Below, one piece after another: positions 40,160 through 46,374 of a DNA stretch of 46,374 nucleotides (the stretch's first letter is position 1; every line of letters begins with the position of its first letter). Under the pieces are notes generated by a model, which had not been told where the DNA came from, searched no databases, and saw nothing but the letters and a program-made list of their open reading frames with translations. The translations under genes were made by a program, and so were the position numbers. Source of the DNA: Prevotella sp. GTDB taxonomy: Bacteria > Bacteroidota > Bacteroidia > Bacteroidales > Bacteroidaceae. The stretch covers positions 1 through 46,374 of the forward strand of contig JAEEPZ010000018.1 of the NCBI GenBank assembly GCA_016285055.1, given 5' to 3'.

Positions 40160-41434
40160 TTAAGCTGTTTCCCAGCCGAGCGTGCGGCGATAGAGTGTGC
40201 GGATCCATGTGCCCACCTTCTCCCAAGTAATCTGGTCCACCTCCTTCTTGCCTTCTTCCTTGAGGTACTGGAAGAGCGATTCGTTGGTGCAGATGCTGTA
40301 GATGGCGTCGGCCAGTGCGTGGATGTCCCAGTAGTCCACCTTGATGCAGTTGTTCAGAATCTCGGCGCAGCCTGACTGTTTGGAGATAATGGAGGGAGTG
40401 CCGCACTGCATGGCCTCCAAGGGCGAAATACCGAAGGGTTCCGAGACAGACGGCATGACATAGACGTCGCTGTCCTTTAGGCATTCATACACTTGCTTGC
40501 CGCGCATGAAGCCCGGGAAGTGGAAGCGGTCGGCGATGCCGCGCTCGGCTGCCAGGTAGATCATGGCGTCCATCATGTCGCCGGAGCCTGCCATGCAGAA
40601 ACGCACGTTGCGGGTGCGGTGCAGCACCATGTTGGCAGCCTCGACGAAGTACTCAGGGCCTTTCTGCATGGTGATACGTCCGAGGAACGTGACGATCTTG
40701 TCCTTGCCTGTGTGGTCGGGACGTGGAATGTCCTGATACTCCTGCGGCAGTGGATAGACGGCGTTGTGCACGGTGAAGCACTTGCGCGGATCCTGATGAT
40801 ACTGGTTGATGACCGTCTGGCGTGTCAGCTCCGACACGCACATGATGCAGTCGGCCCAGTCCATGCCGTTCTTCTCGATGGAGTAGACGGTGGGGTTCAC
40901 CTTGCCGCGCGAGCGGTCGAAGTCGGTGGCGTGCACATGGATGCACAGCGGTTTGCCGCTCACCTGCTTGGCGTGTATGCCGGCAGGGAAGGTCAGCCAG
41001 TCGTGAGCGTGAATGATGTCAAACTCTTCGGTGCGGGCCACCTGCCCGGCAATGATCGAGTAGTTGTTGATTTCCTCATGCAGGTTGCTCGGATAGCCTC
41101 CAGCAAACTCCATGGCGCCCAGGTCGTTGACGTTCATGTAGTTGAAGTCGGCGTAGATATGTTCGCGCAACTTGTAGTAATACTCCGGGTCCATGATGTT
41201 GCCCACGCGCTGCTTCACGTAGTCGTAGCTGACATCGCGCCAGGCTATGGGCACGGCGTTCATGGCCACGATGCGGCAGGCGTGCTGGCTTTCGTCGCCG
41301 AAGGGGTGGGGCAGGCAGAGCACCGTCTCAATGTCGCCCTGTGCCTTCAAGCCCTCCGATATTCCGTAATTTGCAGTGGCGAGTCCGCCGAACACATGAG
41401 GCGGATACTCCCATCCAAACATTAATACTTTCAT
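40160..41434 (-). CDS. GT4-type glycosyltransferase (glycogen/alpha-glucan synthesis)
   Basis: A 424-residue GT-B enzyme. N-terminal nucleotide-sugar-synthase loop WEYPPHVFGGLATAN, then IIHAHDWLTF, FLGRITMQKGPEYFVEAA, and the donor-site motif SEPFGISPLEAMQCGTP with Glu in the E-x7-E region. This matches GT4 enzymes that sit with GH57 and debranching genes in Bacteroides and are usually annotated as glycogen synthase. Donor (UDP- or ADP-glucose) cannot be told. The first codons and leader are duplicated directly upstream (41425-41637). Its stop is close to the 39-bp inverted repeat. Confidence 0.88.
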   Translation of the reverse strand: MKVLMFGWEYPPHVFGGLATANYGISEGLKAQGDIETVLCLPHPFGDESQHACRIVAMNAVPIAWRDVSYDYVKQRVGNIMDPEYYYKLREHIYADFNYMNVNDLGAMEFAGGYPSNLHEEINNYSIIAGQVARTEEFDIIHAHDWLTFPAGIHAKQVSGKPLCIHVHATDFDRSRGKVNPTVYSIEKNGMDWADCIMCVSELTRQTVINQYHQDPRKCFTVHNAVYPLPQEYQDIPRPDHTGKDKIVTFLGRITMQKGPEYFVEAANMVLHRTRNVRFCMAGSGDMMDAMIYLAAERGIADRFHFPGFMRGKQVYECLKDSDVYVMPSVSEPFGISPLEAMQCGTPSIISKQSGCAEILNNCIKVDYWDIHALADAIYSICTNESLFQYLKEEGKKEVDQITWEKVGTWIRTLYRRTLGWETA

Positions 41435-41637
41435 ATCTCTTTCTGTTTAGAGTTTAGTGTTGAGTGTTGAGTGACTTTACTTCTTTAGGTAGCGTGGAAC
41501 TAATGACACTCAGCACTCAACGCTTAACACTGATATACTTTCATATCTTTTTCTGTTTAGAGTTTAGTGTTGAGTGACTTTACTTCTTTAGGTAGCGTGG
41601 AACTAATGTCACTCAGCACTCAACGCTTAACACTGAT
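41425..41637. repeat. Tandem duplication of a leader with start codon (110 and 103 bp)
   Basis: Copy one starts at 41425 and copy two at 41535; they differ by a 7-nt deletion and a few bases. Each holds a hairpin of [AG]GTGTTGAGTG...CACTCAACGCT type. The unit includes the RBS region and the first 10 bases of the GT gene, so on the minus strand the far copy reads ATGAAAGTATATCAGTGTTAA (7 codons with stop, 41544-41524), a possible upstream peptide. Confidence 0.88.
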
Positions 41638-43587
41638 CTATTTTTGGTATGAATATTTCTCCAGCAGACGCATGGTGCGCAGAATCTCGGCCACGTTCAT
41701 GGCAAACGACATGGCTCCGCGTCCGTGGAAGGGCGGGTTGCCGTCGAAGAGCTCCGAGATGGTGCCCAGGGCATGATAGTCGATCTCGTCCTCGTAGCCC
41801 ACCATCTGCCGCTCGATGAACGACAGACGCGAGCGCTTGTAGAGTTTCAGGCAGGCTTCCATGTAGAAGCCGCCGAGCCATGGCCAGGCTGTGCCCTGGT
41901 GATAGGCGTAGTCGCGCTGTGTCTGCGGGCCCACGTACATCGGGTTGTAGCCGCCACTCTTAGGCGACAGCGAGCGCAGACCCTTCGGAGTGAGCAGCTC
42001 GCGCGTACATATATCTACTACGCTCTTCATCTGCTGCTGCGACAGGGGCGAATAGTCGAGTGCCACGGCGAAAATCATGTTGGGGCGTACACTCCAGTCC
42101 ATCATGTTGCCGTCGACATAGTCGAGCAGGTAGCCGTATTCGTTGACGAAGGTGTCGATAAACGACTGCTTGGCCAAGGCTGCGCGCTGCTCCAGCTCGT
42201 CCACGGCCTCCTGGTCGTTTCTTTCGGCTGCCATTGATGAACAGAACTTCAGTGCGTTGTACCACAGTGCGTTGAACTCGACGATGTATCCCGAGCGTGG
42301 CACCACGGGGCGCCCGTTGGCTGTTGAGTTCATCCACGTCACGGCGTGGTCGCGTCCGTTGGAGTAGAGCAGTCCGTTGTCGTCGAGTCGCAGGTTGGGG
42401 TGTTTTCCGGTGGTGATGTAATTCATCATCTCGGTGAGTAGGTCGCCATACAGTTCGAAGCACTTCTCGCGCCCTGCGTGTTTGGCATACTGCTGGATGG
42501 CCCATACGGCCCACAGCATCACGTCGGGCTGTTCCATCTCGTAAATCTGCACCGTCAGCGGTTCGCCGTTCATAAACTCGCGCAGGCCGCGCTCAGCGGT
42601 TTTCATCACCAGCTCGAAGTAGTCCTGCTCTTCGATGGCCAGTGTCAGTCCGGGCAGTGCGATAAACGTGTCGCGTGCGCGGCATTTGAACCAGGGATAG
42701 CCGGCCAGCAGATAGCGGTCGTCGTTGGGCATGCGCTTGTGGAACTGGTGGGCAGCGGTGACGAGGCAGTGGTAGAAGTTGTCGCGCGGCACACGCTCGT
42801 CCACCTCGTCCTGGAAGAGTTTCTTCAGCGTGCTTGTCTTGATTTGCGACGTGGAGCCGCTGAACACGATGCTCTCACCCTTCTTGATGGTCATCTCGAA
42901 ATAGCCGGGCACGTAGAGATCCTCGTTGCTGGCGTAGCCGCGCTCTTGCTCCTTCGGATACTCAATGCCGCGATACCAGTCGGGCTGGAAGATGAAATCG
43001 TTCTTCTTCGAGAACTGCATGAACAGCTCAGGATAGCCTTGGTACATGCAGGTCTTGATGCCGCCGTCGATGGGGGTGTACTCGCGGCTTGCCACCATGT
43101 TCTCATGTGTGAACTGTCGCACGGAGCGGAAGGCCAGGAACGGGCGGAAACGCAGCGTTGTGGCTGAGTGGGCGTCCTCCAGCGTGTAGCGGATGAGGAT
43201 GCGGTCTTCGTAGTGCTGGAACACTACTTCTTTCTTCAACACCACGCCGCCCACACGATAGATGGTCGTGGGTACCTTCGAAGCGTCGAATTCACGGATG
43301 TACTTGTGTCCCTTGGGACTGTAATTGTTGCCCTGATACTTGTGGAGGCCCAGGTTAAACTCTGCCCCGTGCTGGATGACCGTGCAGTCGAGCGACGACA
43401 GCAGAACGTGGTTCTCGTCGTCAATCTCGGGTACAGGTACAACCAACAATCCGTGGTACTTACGCGTGTTACAGTCGACAATGGTTGACGAACTGTAGGC
43501 ACCACTGCGGTTAGTACGGAGCAGCTCGCGGCGAAGGCTCTCTTCAAGATTCGTCATCACGGCTTTCTCAAAACGCAAATAACTCAT
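41638..43587 (-). CDS. Glycogen debranching enzyme (GH133-type, amylo-alpha-1,6-glucosidase)
   Basis: A 649-residue cytoplasmic enzyme. The N-terminal ~260 residues match the GDE N-terminal domain (NTRKYHGLLVVPVPE), the rest an (alpha/alpha)6 catalytic domain with RDTFIALPGL, DNGLLYSNGRDHAVTWM, GYIVEFNALWYNAL and QRDYAYHQGTAWPWLGG. Such proteins remove alpha-1,6 branches from glycogen. It comes first in the glycogen cluster, behind a consensus promoter (43647-43677), and is followed by the GT4 gene. The acids in SNGRDHAVTWMN and VEFN are the probable catalytic centre. Confidence 0.92.
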   Translation of the reverse strand: MSYLRFEKAVMTNLEESLRRELLRTNRSGAYSSSTIVDCNTRKYHGLLVVPVPEIDDENHVLLSSLDCTVIQHGAEFNLGLHKYQGNNYSPKGHKYIREFDASKVPTTIYRVGGVVLKKEVVFQHYEDRILIRYTLEDAHSATTLRFRPFLAFRSVRQFTHENMVASREYTPIDGGIKTCMYQGYPELFMQFSKKNDFIFQPDWYRGIEYPKEQERGYASNEDLYVPGYFEMTIKKGESIVFSGSTSQIKTSTLKKLFQDEVDERVPRDNFYHCLVTAAHQFHKRMPNDDRYLLAGYPWFKCRARDTFIALPGLTLAIEEQDYFELVMKTAERGLREFMNGEPLTVQIYEMEQPDVMLWAVWAIQQYAKHAGREKCFELYGDLLTEMMNYITTGKHPNLRLDDNGLLYSNGRDHAVTWMNSTANGRPVVPRSGYIVEFNALWYNALKFCSSMAAERNDQEAVDELEQRAALAKQSFIDTFVNEYGYLLDYVDGNMMDWSVRPNMIFAVALDYSPLSQQQMKSVVDICTRELLTPKGLRSLSPKSGGYNPMYVGPQTQRDYAYHQGTAWPWLGGFYMEACLKLYKRSRLSFIERQMVGYEDEIDYHALGTISELFDGNPPFHGRGAMSFAMNVAEILRTMRLLEKYSYQK

Positions 43588-43646
43588 GGTTGCTTTTTGT
43601 GGTTTTTTATTTGTTTGTTCAATTGTTTTTTAGGTTATTAAACGCC

Positions 43647-43677
43647 CAAAATTACAAACTTTTTGTCACTCAGCAAA
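43647..43677 (-). promoter_or_regulatory. Promoter of the glycogen cluster
   Basis: Minus strand: TTTG (43674-43677), 19 nt, TAATTTTG (43647-43654). Full consensus match; the leader to the debranching gene is about 50 nt. Confidence 0.8.
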
Positions 43678-43736
43678 GAAAAACTTTGACTTTTTTCAAA
43701 AAATAGTCGCTTTTTCCGTTTTTCAATTACCAATTG

Positions 43737-43767
43737 TCTGAAAAACCAGCTGTTTTTTGTATCTTTG
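43737..43767 (+). promoter_or_regulatory. Promoter of truA with very short leader
   Basis: Plus strand: TCTG (43737-43740), 19 nt, TATCTTTG (43760-43767). The ATG at 43783 is 15 nt downstream of the -7, so the leader should be only about 10 nt and no RBS is visible. Confidence 0.65.
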
Positions 43768-43782
43768 CCGACGTTTTTGGCC

Positions 43783-44553
43783 ATGAGATACTTCATTACG
43801 TTGAGTTATGACGGCACGCGCTTCCATGGATGGCAGGTGCAGCCCAACGGCATATCGGTGCAGGGAGAGCTGCAGCGGGCGCTGTCACTTTTGCTGCGCC
43901 AGGATGTTGCTGTCACCGGAGCGGGACGTACCGACACAGGGGTCCATGCCCGCATGATGGTGGCGCATTTTGATTTTAACGGTGAGTGGGGCGCAGGGAG
44001 CGGTGAGCGTATGGATGGCCGGCAGCTGGCCTACAAACTGAATAGGATTCTGCCGCAGGACATCGCTGTGCAGCGCGTGGAGCAGGTGCCCGACGACATG
44101 CACGCACGCTTCTCGGCGCTCGCGCGTACATATTATTATTATATACACACGTTCAAGTCGCCCTTTCTGCGTCATTACTCCTGTGAACTGCACTACGACC
44201 TTGACTTCCCGCTGATGAACCAGGCAGCGGCCATTCTCTTGGAGTATGATGACTTCGGCGCCTTCTGCAAGAGCCATGCCGATGTGAAGACCACACTCTG
44301 CCACATGATGAAAGCTGAGTGGCGTGAGGTGGAGCCTGGCCAGTGGTGTTTTGAAATCCAGGCCAACCGTTTCCTTCGCAACATGGTGCGTGCCGTGGTG
44401 GGTACGCTTGTCGAGGTGGGTCGCCACCGCCTGACGCTCGACGATTTCCGCCGTGTCATTGAGGGCAAGCGCCGCACTGAGGCCGGCGAGTCGATGCCTG
44501 CCAAAGCCCTGTTCCTCCAGCACATCGCTTACCCTGAGTTTCGTCACATTTAG
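43783..44553 (+). CDS. truA: tRNA pseudouridine(38-40) synthase TruA
   Basis: A 256-residue enzyme that forms pseudouridine at tRNA positions 38-40. The catalytic Asp51 is in GAGRTDTGVHA; LSYDGTRFHGWQ (7-18), DDMHARFSALARTYYYYIHT and RFLRNMVRAVVGTL are further TruA hallmarks. The ATG at 43783 is chosen because an earlier in-frame TTG (43765) lies within the promoter -7 element. It stands alone on the plus strand, divergent from the glycogen cluster. Confidence 0.96.
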   Translation: MRYFITLSYDGTRFHGWQVQPNGISVQGELQRALSLLLRQDVAVTGAGRTDTGVHARMMVAHFDFNGEWGAGSGERMDGRQLAYKLNRILPQDIAVQRVEQVPDDMHARFSALARTYYYYIHTFKSPFLRHYSCELHYDLDFPLMNQAAAILLEYDDFGAFCKSHADVKTTLCHMMKAEWREVEPGQWCFEIQANRFLRNMVRAVVGTLVEVGRHRLTLDDFRRVIEGKRRTEAGESMPAKALFLQHIAYPEFRHI

Positions 44554-45119
44554 TGCTGAAACTTTTTCGACCTGTGCGGATGGAGTGACATAGTTGCGTC
44601 GCTAATTAGGTCGGTTCGTTAACCGAGTTCTGTCGTCCCTTCGGGACTGTTCAACCCAATCCCTGCTAATAGGTCGGTCCGCTTTTCAAATGAGGGATTT
44701 GGGCTGTGCAGAAGAAAAATAGGTGATGTCATTGTTGACATACCACCCCTCACCCCTCCTTTGGAAAAGGAGGGGAATGGGCTGCGCCAGAAGAAAAATA
44801 GAATGATTATCCGCAATTACCCGATGGTGTGCACGCCACTATAGAATCAAACCGACTCCTCATGAGAATGTATCATGACAGCTACAAGCAAGGCTTGAGG
44901 TAGCCCTATTCTCCCCCTTGCAAAGGGGGAGTTAGAGGGGGATTCATCTGCGCAGAGGAAACCCACCCCCGGCTTGAAGATGTTGTCCGCTTAAGGACAA
45001 CATCGCCTGTGAGGGAGGGGAGTAGTTACTTTTGCGGCAGCATGTGTTTGTCTGATAATGAATGAGACAGAACATGATAGCAAAGGCGTCCTTCTGCTAC
45101 ATGCAGATAATCATTAAGG
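44554..45119. repeat. Intergenic repeat region, no gene
   Basis: Four recognisable blocks and no convincing protein frame. 44575-44650 resembles 46219-46300. 44713-44800 resembles 31545-31681 (includes the palindrome CCTCCTTTGG/AAAAGGAGG). 44895-44941 matches 31484-31532. A perfect hairpin GATGTTGTCC/GGACAACATC lies at 44979-45004. Confidence 0.8.
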
Positions 45120-45674
45120 CTATAAGATATAGAGGGCAATGGCGGCACAGGCCTCGGCATCGGCCAAGGCATGATGATGGTTGCGAAGGTCGTAGCCACA
45201 TGCTGCTGCTACGGTGTGAAGCTGGTGGTTGGGCAGCGAATGGCCGAATTGCCGGCGTGAGGCAACGAGGGTGTCATAGAAGCGGTAGTCGGGATAGTCC
45301 ATCTGGTACACCTTGAACACTGCCTTCAGGCATCCTTCGTCGAAGCGGGCGTTGTGGGCCACGAAGGGGATGGAGGCTATCAGGTCACGGCGGTCGACAA
45401 GCGGCAACTGACGTTCAGCGAAGAACACACCGGCAATGCGCTCCTCCAGCTGTTGCCACACTTTCGGAAACACGGGAGCATCGTCGGTATCTAGCTGGCT
45501 CAGCCCATGCACCCGCTGGCACCAGTAAGAATAGTAGTTGGGCTCTGGCTGGATGAGGCTGTAGAACGTATCGGCCACCTGCCCACGGCGCACCATGACC
45601 ACTCCAACGGAGCAGACGCTCGACGGCTCCTGATTGGCCGTTTCAAAGTCGATGGCGATGAAGTCACGAATCAT
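45120..45674 (-). CDS. DEDDh 3'-5' exonuclease, DnaQ/epsilon-like
   Basis: A 184-residue single-domain exonuclease. Exo I IAIDFETAN gives Asp9 and Glu11, Exo II AHNARFDEGCL gives Asp112, and Exo III NHHHALADAEA gives His167 and Asp172. Stand-alone domains of this size trim DNA or RNA 3' ends and are not necessarily the polymerase III proofreading subunit. A minus-strand -7-like TACCTTTG (45718-45725) lies 44 nt before the ATG; its -33 is weak. It ends just before the 44.6-45.1 kb repeat region. Confidence 0.9.
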   Translation of the reverse strand: MIRDFIAIDFETANQEPSSVCSVGVVMVRRGQVADTFYSLIQPEPNYYSYWCQRVHGLSQLDTDDAPVFPKVWQQLEERIAGVFFAERQLPLVDRRDLIASIPFVAHNARFDEGCLKAVFKVYQMDYPDYRFYDTLVASRRQFGHSLPNHQLHTVAAACGYDLRNHHHALADAEACAAIALYIL

Positions 45675-45798
45675 GCCCTTCTGTCTTCTTCTGAAGAATT
45701 CATCTTAAATCTTTTCGCAAAGGTAACGTTTTCCGAGTGATTATTCGTGCTTTTGCACCAATTATTATGATACTTTATGAAAGTTATAGGCAGAGAGA

Positions 45799-45837
45799 GT
45801 GAAAGGGGAGTGAAATGCCCTTTCACTCCCCTTTCGC
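45799..45837. terminator. Strong hairpin after the pseudogene
   Basis: GTGAAAGGGGAGTGAAA (45799-45815) pairs with TTTCACTCCCCTTTCGC (45821-45837), 16 of 17 positions, around a 5-nt loop. There is no long T-run. It is about 20 nt after the stop of the secreted-protein remnant and probably ended its transcript. Confidence 0.5.
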
Positions 45838-45858
45838 TTCAGTCTTACGTAACTCGAA

Positions 45859-46098
45859 TCACTTGTTATACTTCTTGCCATTGTCGATATAGACACCGTT
45901 GGCAGGACGCTCGTTGAGGGGTCGGCCCTGCAGGTCGAAGTACCGATGGGTGCCGTCAGCGTCGATGGTGTGGATGGAGTATCCTTTGAGCTCATCGATG
46001 CCTGTCGTAGAGGTCATGGGAATGTCGCCGTGGAACTGGATGTTCTCGCTGGCGTCAACACTGGTGGAGCCTGACGGCCATGTGAGAATCCTGCAGTT
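45859..46098 (-). pseudogene. C-terminal remnant of a secreted T9SS-type protein
   Basis: A minus-strand frame of 79 codons without a start. It begins after an in-frame stop at 46099-46101 and reads RILTWPSGSTSVDASENI, then GYSIHTIDADGTHRYFDLQG, PLNERPANGVYIDNGKKY. The last ~30 residues are the sorting tail common to Prevotella secreted proteins (Y-[DN]-L-x-G, G-[LV]-Y-I-x-N-G-K-K). The upstream part is gone and is replaced by repeats at 46122-46182, so this is a broken gene end. Confidence 0.7.
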
Positions 46099-46121
46099 TC
46101 AAGGCATCATGGGTTTTAAAA

Positions 46122-46182
46122 GTTTCCTGCCGAGAAACCATCGGTTTCTCGGCAGGAAACCAAAGGTTTCTCGGCAGGAAAC
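46122..46182. repeat. Three copies of an 18-mer, one inverted
   Basis: GTTTCCTGCCGAGAAACC (46122-46139) is followed by its exact complement GGTTTCTCGGCAGGAAAC at 46143-46160 and again at 46165-46182. The first two form a hairpin with a 3-nt loop. The array sits where the secreted-protein remnant breaks off. Confidence 0.9.
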
Positions 46183-46218
46183 TTATTGCATAAAAGCCCC
46201 AGATGGCAAAAAGACACA

Positions 46219-46374
46219 TGCTGTACGGATGGAGTGACATAGTTATGGCGCGAAACAGGTCAGTTCGTTACCCGAGTTCTGCCGCCCCTTCAGGGCTATT
46301 TGCCGTTCCTTGACCGCCGCAGGGACCCCCGTGAGGCACTCCCCTCTTACGGGGAGGGGTTAAGAAGGGAATGG
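46219..46374. repeat. Second copy of the intergenic repeat found after truA
   Basis: 46219-46300 shares TACGGATGGAGTGACATAGT-like, GGTC[AG]GTTCGTTA[AC]CCGAG and CTGCCGCCCCTTC blocks with 44575-44650. The end of the window has CCCCTCTTACGGGGAGGGG, another small palindrome. No gene is seen after 46099. Confidence 0.8.

Noticed and set aside
40493..41425. 310-codon frame antisense to the GT4 gene
   Set aside because: The GT4 enzyme has full motifs on the other strand; the antisense peptide has none.
43765..43782. TTG start for truA six codons upstream
   Set aside because: The TTG lies inside the promoter -7 element and the TruA family begins at the ATG at 43783.

Overview
The window looks like a chromosome segment of a xylan-degrading member of the Bacteroidota, most likely Prevotella/Segatella/Xylanibacter-like. 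The evidence is the Bacteroidota promoter pattern (TTTG, 18-20 nt, TAnnTTTG) upstream of several genes, C-terminal tails of the type IX secretion system (T9SS) kind, a GH115/GH43 glucuronoxylan module and a GH57-GT4-debranching-enzyme glucan cluster. I ran no database search, so the genus is an inference.

Layout. 1-480 is the end of a plus-strand rRNA operon (23S 3' end, 5S, terminator). 481-893 has no gene but carries a long imperfect palindrome. 894-3325 encodes a MacB/FtsX-like ABC exporter (permease and ATPase). 3413-3475 holds three tandem 22-bp palindromes. 3530-22613 is a tightly packed 15-gene minus-strand operon. Upstream of it, 22684-22993 has a good promoter, a long interrupted hairpin resembling 6S RNA and a terminator. 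23175-23245 is a degenerate 5S rRNA-like fragment fused to a perfect palindrome.

The 19-kb operon is the most striking part. It encodes two Hanks-type Ser/Thr kinases, two PP2C phosphatases, four FHA-domain proteins (one a double-FHA transmembrane trypsin-like protease), two membrane proteins sharing a C-terminal domain (one with a zinc ribbon), two small secreted proteins of unknown role, an outer-membrane barrel, a giant Ig/PKD-like T9SS cargo and a secreted vWA protein. My inference is that it is a phospho-threonine signalling system that runs from the cytoplasm through the inner membrane to the cell surface. Kinase/PP2C/FHA sets are known from T6SS control and kinase/PP2C/vWA sets from TerY-P systems, but neither T6SS nor ter genes occur here.

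23339-39995 is mostly carbohydrate metabolism on the minus strand. GH115 alpha-glucuronidase, GH43 and an unrecognised secreted helical-barrel protein would release glucuronic acid and arabinose/xylose from xylan. UxaC and KdgK feed glucuronate toward KDPG; the intervening uxuB/uxuA steps are not in the window. Between and after them lie a patatin-like lipase, a small T9SS-type secreted protein, an MFS transporter and RpiB. A plus-strand NYN-domain ribonuclease-like gene at 30091 sits behind a promoter and a short terminator-ended leader.

38628-43587 is a glycogen/alpha-glucan cluster: a GH57 alpha-amylase-like protein that appears to lack both catalytic residues, a GT4 glycosyltransferase and a GH133-type debranching enzyme. 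43783-45674 has truA (plus) and a DEDDh exonuclease (minus). The last 700 bp contain the C-terminal remnant of a secreted protein and several families of intergenic repeats shared with 31.5 kb and 44.6 kb. Intergenic repeats, palindromes and leader duplications are unusually abundant throughout.
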